Of a DNA stretch of 23,058 nt, positions 14,430 to 21,475 are shown in pieces (the stretch's first letter is position 1; each line of letters opens with the position of its first letter). The stretch spans positions 1 through 23,058 of the forward strand of contig JALQVK010000194.1 of NCBI GenBank assembly GCA_023260375.1, written 5' to 3'. The stretch comes from Rhodoluna sp. GTDB lineage: Bacteria > Actinomycetota > Actinomycetes > Actinomycetales > Microbacteriaceae. Below the pieces are notes generated by a model that was not told the DNA's origin, did not search any database, and was given only the letters and a program-made list of their open reading frames with translations. The position numbers and the translations under genes were made by a program.

Positions 14430-16142
14430 CTATTGAAAAACTGGAACTCCGATTATGTTCAACGTTTTTGCCCCGGTTCGCCAATCTCCAATCAAACGGA
14501 AGAGGGTTCGTTTGGTCCAAGCCTGAGCTGGTCGAAGACTTATCAGGTTAGCGTTTGGCAACAGGCTATAAACCTGATTCGGTTTTCCTGCTTCATCGGT
14601 GCTTGCCGTAATCCCATTTAGGTTTATGTTGTGAACCTGAATGGTGTGGTTGTAACAAAAAACGCTGAAATCGGTGGTGTTCGTTAAAGGATTGTATTGA
14701 ATTTCTTGTTCAGGGTGGTAGAGGAAACAACCATAGCTATTGTCTTGAGACATCAGAGATTCAATACCTTGAACACTGACTTCGGGACTTGTAGCTAAGC
14801 TGCCGGTTATTGTCAACTTTTTGCCAATGCGCTGATCGCCCTTGATCTTTTCAATTTTTATCGTTCTGGTTCCTGGCAGAATGTCTCCTCCGCCACACTC
14901 GCAGCCCCCTCCGACTGCCACAGCCGCAAGCGGAAGGCCGTTCACAGCCCCATTCGAAAGAATGGAATTACTTTCTAGAGATACTTTGGCCACGTGCAGG
15001 TAGATTGTGGTTGTTTTTGTGGTGCTGTCGTAGAGAATTCCAGGTTTCCCGCTCAGCGCATGACCATTCAACACAATTCCAGTTGTGTCAAAAGTGGTTG
15101 CTTTTACGGTTTTCAGCTGACCAGATACATTGAGCTTCCGACCTACTCTCACATCGCCTTCAAAGTATCGGTCGTTTGAATCTAAACCCCCCAAACAAAT
15201 AGTTTGCCCAGCTTCAATTGTTAGAACGTTCCCGTCGGTCCCAACGAGTTTTTCACTTCCCAATTTCCAGGTTAGAGCTGCCTTAATAGTCATCGGTTTC
15301 TTGGTCGTATTTTTAACCTGCAAACAAGGAAGGGTTAAGTCTGCATCTGGTTGCACATCATTGGTTGAAGGGAACCCCCAACTAGCCACGGCATTTGGCA
15401 GAATTTTGAGGCCTTTTGCCACCTTCAATCCCTTCGGAATTAAGCTACTCAAACGCACCGGACTAAGAGTTATTTCAGCTGGCACAGCTAAATGGTCTTG
15501 TTGGTAGTTTCCAGCAATCGAGCCCAGTGCAAGGTAGCCCGTACTTTTGGCAGGTAGCATCAAATACTTCGGTGCGTTCGCTGGGGCTTGTCCATCAATC
15601 AAGAGATTACTAATCGAGAAACTCAGCGGTTTCGCGGTGTCATTGCTGAGTGTCAGCTGAGGAGTAGAACGACCCCCTTCAAACAAAAACCAGATGTCCG
15701 TGACAGAGATTTTCTTGGATGACATGTAAGCCGAGAAATTGTTAGCAAATGAAGAGTTTGTGTGCACCAAACCACTCAAGGCAATGTCAGTTGCACGTTC
15801 GAAACCAAGCCCAGTCGGTGACGCGCAGGCTTTGTAGGTGTCACCAACTCGGTCTGCTGAATAATCAAGTGGATCAGTATATTCAACTAAATCGATTCGG
15901 TAAGTTAGCAAAACTTCATTGAAATAAAGAGTTTTGTAAGGTGCGTTAGATCCGACCAAGGGAAAACAGGCACGTCCTTCGCTGAATTCGAAAGTAGTTC
16001 CTGGCGTAACCAGATTCGCTAAATGTAGGTCTAGATTTGCAGCAAATGGCAATGTGGAAGCATTACTAGGTGCATTGCCGAAAAAAATTGAAGCGAATAG
16101 TGCGAGCACAGTTAAAAATGATTTGGCTGAGCGACTTAACAT
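14430..16142 (-). CDS. Secreted protein of unknown family with three-copy internal motif
   Basis: A 570-residue protein with a clear Sec signal peptide: basic N-region, hydrophobic 9-21, and a likely cleavage after SNA (26-28). There is no lipobox cysteine, LPxTG or C-terminal anchor, so it is probably released or loosely attached. The mature part looks beta-rich. A motif of the form GDxRxGxKLxxxG occurs at 329-341, 435-447 and, with one extra residue, 552-565. The eight cysteines sit at 59, 106, 273, 316, 414, 416, 472 and 496, as if in pairs, including a CEC within a glycine-rich loop (411-419). AAAGGA lies 6 nt before ATG 16142. The gene is more AT-rich and richer in K, N, S and T codons than its neighbours. 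I recognise no family; adhesion or surface binding would be a guess. Confidence 0.8.
   Translation of the reverse strand: MLSRSAKSFLTVLALFASIFFGNAPSNASTLPFAANLDLHLANLVTPGTTFEFSEGRACFPLVGSNAPYKTLYFNEVLLTYRIDLVEYTDPLDYSADRVGDTYKACASPTGLGFERATDIALSGLVHTNSSFANNFSAYMSSKKISVTDIWFLFEGGRSTPQLTLSNDTAKPLSFSISNLLIDGQAPANAPKYLMLPAKSTGYLALGSIAGNYQQDHLAVPAEITLSPVRLSSLIPKGLKVAKGLKILPNAVASWGFPSTNDVQPDADLTLPCLQVKNTTKKPMTIKAALTWKLGSEKLVGTDGNVLTIEAGQTICLGGLDSNDRYFEGDVRVGRKLNVSGQLKTVKATTFDTTGIVLNGHALSGKPGILYDSTTKTTTIYLHVAKVSLESNSILSNGAVNGLPLAAVAVGGGCECGGGDILPGTRTIKIEKIKGDQRIGKKLTITGSLATSPEVSVQGIESLMSQDNSYGCFLYHPEQEIQYNPLTNTTDFSVFCYNHTIQVHNINLNGITASTDEAGKPNQVYSLLPNANLISLRPAQAWTKRTLFRLIGDWRTGAKTLNIIGVPVFQ
14448..14489 (-). 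repeat. Protein-level repeat, third copy (residues 552-565)
   Basis: Encodes GDWRTGAKTLNIIG, the C-terminal copy of the motif in the secreted protein, five residues from the end of the protein. It carries one extra residue compared with the other two copies. Confidence 0.5.
14802..14840 (-). repeat. Protein-level repeat, second copy (residues 435-447)
   Basis: Encodes GDQRIGKKLTITG. It aligns without gaps to the first copy, with G, D, R, G, K, L and G identical and the others conservative. Confidence 0.6.
15120..15158 (-). repeat. Protein-level repeat, first copy (residues 329-341)
   Basis: Encodes GDVRVGRKLNVSG. The distance to the second copy is 106 residues and from the second to the third 117, which suggests duplicated domains of about 110 residues. 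Confidence 0.6.
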
Positions 16143-16203
16143 TGGCGATCCTTTTGTAGGGTATTTCCAAATGTAATTGGGTTAGTCCCGAAAAACTAAG
16201 AAA

Positions 16204-16220
16204 ATCTCGTTGTCTGAGAT
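16204..16220 (-). terminator. Weak candidate terminator after the HIRAN-like gene
   Basis: On the minus strand ATCTC-AGACAAC-GAGAT forms a 5-bp stem followed by TTTTCTTAG, starting 10 bp after the stop at 16230. The stem is short and AT-rich, so termination would be partial at best. Confidence 0.3.
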
Positions 16221-16229
16221 AACAAATTT

Positions 16230-16667
16230 CTAAGCGATTCGGTTCGCAGGATTTACGAACAGGTGAACCAGGTTGCCAATAAGGTCGGCGCGAATGATTG
16301 CCCTAGCAACGTATTTGGAACCCAACTCAAAATCAAAAAGCTGAGCTGCCTTGGTGTCGTATTCGCTAATCTCACCAATTACTTTGTCTTCGAAAAACAC
16401 GTCAAACACTTTGCTGGCAACCGGTTTGTTGTCGATCGCTTCGCGACATTTCAAAAAGACTTTGCCCTGCCAGAACGGCTCGCCCGCATCGGTGCTGCGC
16501 TTCAGAAGTTCCAAACGATTGGCACCGTAAATCGAATGACCGTAAATGCGGAAATGTTCTTCGTTCTCTGCCGGCTTTAGAAAAACGTGAGGTAACAGGA
16601 TTTTGCGAGAAAGAAAGGAATCAATCTCTGATTCAGCATCAGCTTTCCGCTCGCCGAAAATACCCAT
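16230..16667 (-). CDS. Small protein with possible HIRAN-like domain
   Basis: A 145-residue soluble protein. The stretch FRIYGHSIYGANRLELLKR (39-57) resembles the first strand and turn of HIRAN domains (V-x-G-E/H-S-x-Y), and VFLKCREAIDNKPVASKVFDVFFEDKVIGEI (70-100) resembles their second half (R-E-x-x-N-x-x-x... then a G-x-hydrophobic strand). HIRAN domains bind 3' ends of single-stranded DNA in fork-remodelling helicases; here it stands alone with no helicase or nuclease attached. This assignment is by eye and tentative. The ATG at 16667 has AAGG 7 nt upstream. It lies downstream of higA on the same strand with a 123-bp gap, in the AT-richer islet. Confidence 0.6.
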   Translation of the reverse strand: MGIFGERKADAESEIDSFLSRKILLPHVFLKPAENEEHFRIYGHSIYGANRLELLKRSTDAGEPFWQGKVFLKCREAIDNKPVASKVFDVFFEDKVIGEISEYDTKAAQLFDFELGSKYVARAIIRADLIGNLVHLFVNPANRIA

Positions 16668-16790
16668 TTTTAGACCTTAAGTTTGTTTTGTGCTGGCTTA
16701 AGCATACAAAAAATTACGATGTAAAAAATTCAGCAAACCAAGCCCCAGGCCACCCCAAATGGCATTTTGATGGAGAAAGCCTCGCAAACG

Positions 16791-17096
16791 TCAGGCTGTA
16801 AGTGTCACCTTTAGGGGTTCAATCGCGGCCAATACTTCTTCGAGCTGGTCTTTGGCTACCTCTAGGTCATAACGTGACTGCAAAGTTAGCCAAAAGCTCG
16901 GGCTAAGGCCAAAGGCCCTAGACAGGCGAAGCCCTGTGTCCGGCGTGATGGAACGTTTTCCATGAACAATCTCATTTATACGTCTTGCTGGAACCCCAAT
17001 AGTCTTAGCCAGCTGATACTGAGAAATGCCCATTGGCTTCAGCATTTCTTCCAAGAGAACTTCACCCGGGTGGATTGGTTCAAAATCCTTTTTCAT
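16791..17096 (-). CDS. higA: HigA-family antitoxin (XRE/VapI-type helix-turn-helix)
   Basis: A 101-residue protein opening MKKDFEPIHPGEVLLEEMLK, the signature of HigA/VapI antitoxins. A helix-turn-helix lies at about 24-64 (ISQYQLAKTIGVPARRINEIVHGKR). The C-terminal part (FGLSPSFWLTLQSRYDLEVAKDQL) is the typical FW...Q..YDL helix. It should neutralise the preceding toxin and repress the shared promoter. AAAGGA stands 7 nt before ATG 17096. The gene starts 14 bp after the toxin stop; toxin-first order is usual for higBA. Confidence 0.93.
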   Translation of the reverse strand: MKKDFEPIHPGEVLLEEMLKPMGISQYQLAKTIGVPARRINEIVHGKRSITPDTGLRLSRAFGLSPSFWLTLQSRYDLEVAKDQLEEVLAAIEPLKVTLTA

Positions 17097-17110
17097 TTTT
17101 GGTTCCTTTC

Positions 17111-17392
17111 TCAGTGGTAATCAACGAGTTCTATGTTTTTGGGTCCACTTCTAGTCCACTCAAAGCAGATTCGCCATTGATCGTTGACCCGAATACTGTG
17201 CTGCCCTTCCCGCTTTCCCTTGAGGCTCTCAAGGCGATTCCCCGGGGGAATCCGAAGATCTTGAAGGACCTCCGCCGCATCGAGGATGAGAAGTTTTCGC
17301 TGTGCAATTCTTTGTAATTCCGGTGAAAACTTCTTCGAAGTGGACCTCTCCCAAATCTTCTGAGTGTCGGATTCTCGGAAAGAAATAATCAC
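17111..17392 (-). CDS. higB: HigB-family toxin (RelE/ParE superfamily mRNA interferase)
   Basis: A 93-residue protein beginning at GTG 17392 (read as MIISFRESDTQKIWERS), which matches the usual start of HigB toxins (I-x-S-F-R/K-D-x-x-T-x-x-hydrophobic). The C-terminal strands LKGKREGQHSIRVNDQWRI and CFEWTRSGPKNIELVDYH are the typical HigB core. HigB toxins cleave mRNA on the ribosome. An alternative start is TTG 17398, which adds two residues. There is no Shine-Dalgarno before either codon. Transcription probably starts within the inverted repeat at 17401-17435. Confidence 0.92.
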   Translation of the reverse strand: MIISFRESDTQKIWERSTSKKFSPELQRIAQRKLLILDAAEVLQDLRIPPGNRLESLKGKREGQHSIRVNDQWRICFEWTRSGPKNIELVDYH

Positions 17393-17400
17393 ACACAAAT

Positions 17401-17435
17401 AATAACGCTTGGCGTTATTATCGCCAAGCGTTATT
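17401..17435. promoter_or_regulatory. higBA promoter/operator: 14-bp perfect inverted repeat with nested half-sites
   Basis: AATAACGCTTGGCG (17401-17414) and CGCCAAGCGTTATT (17422-17435) are perfect inverted copies around TTATTAT. Inside, ATAACGC-TTG-GCGTTAT (17402-17418) is itself a palindrome, so the half-site GCGTTAT occurs three times. A minus-strand GATAAT (17417-17422) in the centre could be the higBA -10, so HigA binding would block it. The same hairpin lies 18 bp after the end of ychF on the same strand, followed by TTATTATTTG, and could also act as a terminator for ychF. Confidence 0.7.
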
Positions 17436-17452
17436 AAATAATTTGTTGAAAA

Positions 17453-18526
17453 CTAAACGTTGAAGCGGAACTCCACGACGTCGCCGTCGTGCATTACGTA
17501 TTCTTTGCCTTCCATGCGAACCTTGCCGGCGGCCTTGGCGTCGGCCATGCTTCCCGCTGCGTCAAGATCGGTGAAGGACACGATTTCTGCCTTGATGAAT
17601 CCGCGCTCGAAGTCGGTGTGAATAACACCGGCAGCCTGCGGGGCTTTGTCGCCCATGCGGATGGTCCAGGCGCGAGTTTCCTTCGGACCTGCGGTTAGGT
17701 AGGTCTGAAGGCCAAGAGTGCGGAAGCCAACACGTGCCAGCTGGTCTAGACCAGACTCACCAAGACCGAGCGACTCAAGAAGCTCGTTTGCCTCTTCGGC
17801 GGTTAGGTCAATCAATTCGCTCTCAACCTTGGCGTCCAAGAAAACAGCCTCTGCTGGAGCCACAAGGTCCGCGAGCGCTTTTTTCTTTGCAGGGTCGGTG
17901 AGTATGCTTTCGTCCACGTTGAAAACGTAAAGGATTGGCTTCGCGGTTAGAAGACCCAGTTCCTTGATCGGGGTTAGATCAATCTTGGTTGCCGAAAGCG
18001 GGCTTCCCGAGTCAAGCGCCTTGAGCGCTTCGTCCACGACGTCGAGGGTTGAAGGGTCAGCCTTCTTACCCTTGACTTCCTTCTCAATGCGGGTGCGGGC
18101 CTTCTCAAGGGTCTGCATGTCGGCGAGAATCAGTTCGGTGTTGATGGTTTCGATGTCCGAGTGGGCATCGACTTTGCCGTCAACGTGAATCACGTCTGGG
18201 TCAACAAACCCGCGAACCACTTGAGCGATTGCGTCTGCTTCGCGAATGTTGGCGAGGAACTGGTTACCAAGCCCTTCACCCTCGGATGCGCCGCGAACGA
18301 TGCCGGCGATGTCTACGAAAGAAACTGGCGCAGGAAGGATTCGCTCCGAGCCGAAGATTTCGGCAAGACGGTTCAAACGTGCATCTGGCAGGTTCACCAC
18401 ACCAACGTTTGGCTCGATAGTTGCGAATGGATAGTTCGCAGCGAGCACGTTGTTCTTAGTTAGTGCGTTGAAAAGAGTTGACTTGCCGACGTTAGGTAGT
18501 CCGACGATTCCGATAGTTAAGGCCAT
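17453..18526 (-). CDS. ychF: Redox-regulated ATPase/GTPase YchF (OLA1 family)
   Basis: A 357-residue Obg-family P-loop protein. G1 is GLPNVGKST at 9-17, G3 is the VDIAG motif near 70, and NVDE (in YVFNVDESIL) replaces the usual NKxD, which is the feature that gives YchF preference for ATP. A C-terminal TGS domain covers about 275-355 and ends EYVMHDGDVVEFRFNV. Members bind ribosomes and take part in stress and redox response. The length fits the family. TAAACT lies 6 nt before ATG 18526 with no Shine-Dalgarno, suggesting a leaderless mRNA. It is divergent from the exonuclease gene with 20 bp between. Confidence 0.96.
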   Translation of the reverse strand: MALTIGIVGLPNVGKSTLFNALTKNNVLAANYPFATIEPNVGVVNLPDARLNRLAEIFGSERILPAPVSFVDIAGIVRGASEGEGLGNQFLANIREADAIAQVVRGFVDPDVIHVDGKVDAHSDIETINTELILADMQTLEKARTRIEKEVKGKKADPSTLDVVDEALKALDSGSPLSATKIDLTPIKELGLLTAKPILYVFNVDESILTDPAKKKALADLVAPAEAVFLDAKVESELIDLTAEEANELLESLGLGESGLDQLARVGFRTLGLQTYLTAGPKETRAWTIRMGDKAPQAAGVIHTDFERGFIKAEIVSFTDLDAAGSMADAKAAGKVRMEGKEYVMHDGDVVEFRFNV

Positions 18527-18546
18527 TCAGAGAGTTTAATTGACTA
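18527..18546. promoter_or_regulatory. 20-bp divergent leaderless promoter region between ychF and the exonuclease gene
   Basis: TAAACT (minus, 18533-18538) is 6 nt before the ychF ATG, and TTTAAT (plus, 18535-18540) is 6 nt before the exonuclease ATG. The two hexamers overlap by 4 bp, so the polymerase could not occupy both at once. Neither side has room for a 5' leader. Confidence 0.55.
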
Positions 18547-19125
18547 ATGCCCCTGAACTTCACAGCAATCGACTTTGAAACTGCAAATGGTTCGCCAGCT
18601 TCGCCCTGCGCGGTTGGTTTGGTGAAGGTTCGTGACGGCAAGTTGGTCGATGGTCTGGCGACTCTAATCAAGCCGCCTTCTCCTCACAATTATTTCAATG
18701 CCGGCAATATTCAGGTTCACGGAATTAGTCCTAGCGATGTTGATGATGCTCCAACCTGGGACGAAGTACTGCCGCTGCTCCTTGCTTTCGTGGGAGACGA
18801 CATTCTGATTGCTCACAACGCCATGTTCGACATGGGAGTTCTCAAGAAGTCGGCTGAAGCTATCCAAGCTTCCCTGCCGGAGCTTAACTACACGTGCTCC
18901 CTGGAGATTTCGCGCAAAACCTACAACCTCGAGTCATATCGCCTGAACTCGGTGGCCTACGCGGTTGGGCACGAAGAGTTCAACCACCATGATGCACTAG
19001 CCGACGCCGATGCCTGCGCGAGAATCATCGTCCACGCCGCCAAACGTCACGGAGTTGAAAGTGTTGAAGAGTTAGTTTCCGCAGTTGGAAAGAAACTCAA
19101 GGTTTTAGTAACGGAAGTGTCCTAG
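18547..19125 (+). CDS. DEDDh 3'-5' exonuclease (DnaQ/epsilon-like)
   Basis: A 192-residue exonuclease with all DEDDh residues visible: D9 and E11 in AIDFETA, D95 in AHNAMFDMGVL, and H148 with D153 in NHHDALADADA. It uses two metal ions to remove nucleotides from 3' ends of DNA or RNA. At 192 residues it is a single-domain protein, without the BRCT or DinG helicase parts seen in some relatives, so its substrate cannot be assigned. The gene is divergent from ychF and 20 bp upstream of rmuC on the same strand, pairing two nucleases that may share a transcript. Confidence 0.9.
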   Translation: MPLNFTAIDFETANGSPASPCAVGLVKVRDGKLVDGLATLIKPPSPHNYFNAGNIQVHGISPSDVDDAPTWDEVLPLLLAFVGDDILIAHNAMFDMGVLKKSAEAIQASLPELNYTCSLEISRKTYNLESYRLNSVAYAVGHEEFNHHDALADADACARIIVHAAKRHGVESVEELVSAVGKKLKVLVTEVS

Positions 19126-19145
19126 GTTCGTGGCATAGTTTGCCC

Positions 19146-20330
19146 ATGGACACTTACGTTTTTCTGGTTATTGGTTTAGCACTTGGCACTGGTCTGGGCT
19201 TTCTGATTGGCTCACGTGGCAAGAATTCAGACGGGATCTCACAGGGGCTATTGCAATCGGAGCAGGCTCGGGCCGAGCGAGCCGAGGCTGAGCTAGCTCA
19301 AATCCGCGAAACGGCTCGACTTCAGGCTGAGCAAGATTCTCGCCTCATGACTGAGATTTCACCTCTGAAGCAAAAGCTCACTGAAATGCAGGCAAAGGTT
19401 GTTGAGCTTGAGAAAGAGCGTACCGAGCAGTTCACCACCATCACCGAACAGATTCGCAACCAGCAGGCTATCGACTCACAGCTTCGAAACACCACTGCCG
19501 TTCTAGCCAACGCACTCACTAACAATCAAACCCGTGGCGGCTGGGGTGAAACTCGCCTTGAAGACATTGTGGTCTCCGCTGGTCTCGTGAAGGGCGTTCA
19601 CTATGAAACCCAGTACGAGACTGTCAACCACGACGACGTGAAGATTCGCCCAGACATGGTGATCATGCTTCCAGACGCCAAGTTCGTGGCGATTGATTCC
19701 AAGGCTCCGATGGCAAGCTACCTGCGCGCTCAGGAAGAGCGTGAAAAGGGCATCGATGCCAACAAGGATGTCATCAAGCAGTACATGAAGCAGCACATCA
19801 CCGATGTCAAAAAGCACATTCAAGATTTGGCGAAAAAGGATTATTGGTCGGGTCTAGAAAACTCGCCAGAGTTCACCCTGTTGTTCATTCCTTCAGAGCC
19901 GGTATTAGCCGCGACCTTGGATGAAGAGAACCTAATGGAGTACGCATTCCAGAACCGAGTTGCACTGGTGTCGCCAGTGTCTCTTTTTGCAGTGCTCAAG
20001 ACCGTGGCCTACACCTGGCGCCAAAACTCGGATGAAAAAGTCATTCACGACATCATCAACCTTGGAACCGCTCTTTACCGAGAAGTTAGAATCATCGGCG
20101 AAAAGTACAACAAACTCGGCGGACACATTGATGCCGTTGTCGATGACTACAACAAGCTGCTCTCTAACCTCGACAAGAGTTTCTTGAAGCCAGCCCGCGA
20201 CCTGAACTCTGCCGCTCAGAATCGCTTGGGAATCGAAGTGGTTCCAGATCCAAAAGTGATCGAAAATGGCACCAAACGCGCCTCCAGTCAGGAACTTACC
20301 GAAGGTTCTGCAGTCACCGACAACGAGTAA
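19146..20330 (+). CDS. rmuC: DNA recombination protein RmuC
   Basis: A 394-residue protein with an N-terminal membrane helix (4-22), a long coiled coil at about 33-110 (heptads rich in A, E, Q, L), and an RmuC nuclease-like domain at about 120-350 that includes GGWGETRLEDIV and FVAIDSKAPM. RmuC belongs to the PD-(D/E)xK-related families and limits inversions at short repeats in E. coli. ATG 19146 is chosen, so that the membrane helix begins at once; a TTG at 19140 would add two residues. No Shine-Dalgarno is present. TAGTTT (19136-19141) lies 4 nt before the ATG. The last 40 residues are polar and likely disordered. Confidence 0.93.
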   Translation: MDTYVFLVIGLALGTGLGFLIGSRGKNSDGISQGLLQSEQARAERAEAELAQIRETARLQAEQDSRLMTEISPLKQKLTEMQAKVVELEKERTEQFTTITEQIRNQQAIDSQLRNTTAVLANALTNNQTRGGWGETRLEDIVVSAGLVKGVHYETQYETVNHDDVKIRPDMVIMLPDAKFVAIDSKAPMASYLRAQEEREKGIDANKDVIKQYMKQHITDVKKHIQDLAKKDYWSGLENSPEFTLLFIPSEPVLAATLDEENLMEYAFQNRVALVSPVSLFAVLKTVAYTWRQNSDEKVIHDIINLGTALYREVRIIGEKYNKLGGHIDAVVDDYNKLLSNLDKSFLKPARDLNSAAQNRLGIEVVPDPKVIENGTKRASSQELTEGSAVTDNE

Positions 20331-20343
20331 CGAGGCGGTTACA

Positions 20344-20377
20344 AAGTCAAGGGTTTGACTTATTGAATAGGTATACT
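20344..20377 (+). promoter_or_regulatory. Promoter with inverted-repeat operator upstream of the phosphofructokinase gene
   Basis: AAGTCAA (20344-20350) and TTGACTT (20355-20361) form a perfect 7-bp inverted repeat around GGGT. A good -10, TATACT, lies at 20372-20377. The TTGACT in the right arm is 11 bp from it, too close for a -35, so it is better read as part of a regulator site overlying the true -35 area. The predicted 5' leader is about 70 nt. Confidence 0.5.
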
Positions 20378-20451
20378 TTTCTGAAGTAGCGGACGAAGAC
20401 GTCTTGCTGGATTACACCAACAAAACAGTACTTACCGCACAAGGAGACCTC

Positions 20452-21474
20452 ATGAGTGGCGCGCCAATCATTACCTTGACTCCAGCACCAACCCTTGACC
20501 GCACCTACTTCGTTCACAATTTGATCGAAGGCGGAGTGAACCGTGCTGACTCGGTCGCCGAAGAACTTGCAGGTAAGGGCATCAACGTAACCCGAGGCCT
20601 ATACCTTTCAGGCGTGAAGGCTCCAGGCGTTGTTCCAATTGGAAACAGCGACCCTGGTGTGTTTGCTCGCACCGGTTCAATGGACCAATTCATCCCTCAC
20701 TGGGTAGACGGAACTCTTCGCGTTTCAACCACAATTGTTGAAAAAGACGGACCAACCACCAAAGTCAACGAAGCTCCTCGCCCACTTTCAGACAGCGACT
20801 GGAAAGAAGTAGTTGCACTTACCATCGCCAAGGTCAAAGAGAACAATGCTCAGTGGTTAGTAATCGCTGGTGCTCTACCAATCGACAAGGGAACCAACAA
20901 GTTTGTGGACCTAGAGCCTCTGTTCACAGCAATGCATGATCTTGGCGTTCGCGTGGCGATGGACTCAAGCGGTGAACCACTAAAGCTTTACGCAACCAAG
21001 GGCCTACCCTCGGTTATCAAGCCAAACGCTCACGAACTAGCCGAGACCGTTGGTCGCGACCTTCACACCGTTGGCGATGTTATCGACGCAGCGCGTGAAC
21101 TTTGCCAGCACGGTATCGAATGTGTTCTTGCCAGTCTTGGCCCAGACGGCATGGTTGCTGTAACCAAAGACCGCGCATGGAAAGCCAAGACCGGTCCGGT
21201 CAAGGTAATCAACACCGTTGGTGCTGGCGACGCAACCCTTGCAGGCTTCCTAACTGCTGTGACCACGAACCCGGTTGCCGACGACTCAGAGTTCGGCGTT
21301 GGCTTCAACGTTTCACTCGGCGTGCAGAACGCGGTTCAATACGGTGCAGTTGCTGTAACTCAGCCAACCTCTGGTCTTGAGAACCTAGACAACATGCCTG
21401 TTGCCGAGGTTACCGACAACCCAGACCGTTCGACACCACTTGAAGAGATCGCCTACGCAGCTCCAACCAAGTAA
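20452..21474 (+). CDS. 1-phosphofructokinase family hexose kinase (PfkB fold)
   Basis: A 340-residue PfkB-family kinase of the FruK/LacC/Pfk-2 group. Signatures are LTPAPTLDRTYFV (9-21), the sugar-phosphate loop AGKGINVTRGL (40-50), VNEAP (105-109), IKPNAHEL (189-196) and the anion-hole motif TVGAGDATLAGF (255-266), with D260 as catalytic base. It phosphorylates fructose-1-phosphate or fructose-6-phosphate to fructose-1,6-bisphosphate. With no fructose PTS gene nearby but FBPase and aldolase genes next door, I favour a glycolytic role; the substrate is not proven. ATG 20452 is chosen because AAGGAG (20441-20446) lies 5 nt before it; a longer frame from TTG 20404 lacks such a site. Confidence 0.87.
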   Translation: MSGAPIITLTPAPTLDRTYFVHNLIEGGVNRADSVAEELAGKGINVTRGLYLSGVKAPGVVPIGNSDPGVFARTGSMDQFIPHWVDGTLRVSTTIVEKDGPTTKVNEAPRPLSDSDWKEVVALTIAKVKENNAQWLVIAGALPIDKGTNKFVDLEPLFTAMHDLGVRVAMDSSGEPLKLYATKGLPSVIKPNAHELAETVGRDLHTVGDVIDAARELCQHGIECVLASLGPDGMVAVTKDRAWKAKTGPVKVINTVGAGDATLAGFLTAVTTNPVADDSEFGVGFNVSLGVQNAVQYGAVAVTQPTSGLENLDNMPVAEVTDNPDRSTPLEEIAYAAPTK

Positions 21475-21475
21475 T

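Noticed and set aside
14379..14621. 80-codon plus-strand frame at the 3' end of the small membrane-protein gene
   Set aside because: It lies opposite the C-terminus of the secreted protein and has no ribosome binding site or recognisable domain.
20404..20451. N-terminal extension of the phosphofructokinase from TTG 20404
   Set aside because: AAGGAG 5 nt before ATG 20452 and the start of similarity (PIITLTPAPTLDRT) both favour the shorter protein.
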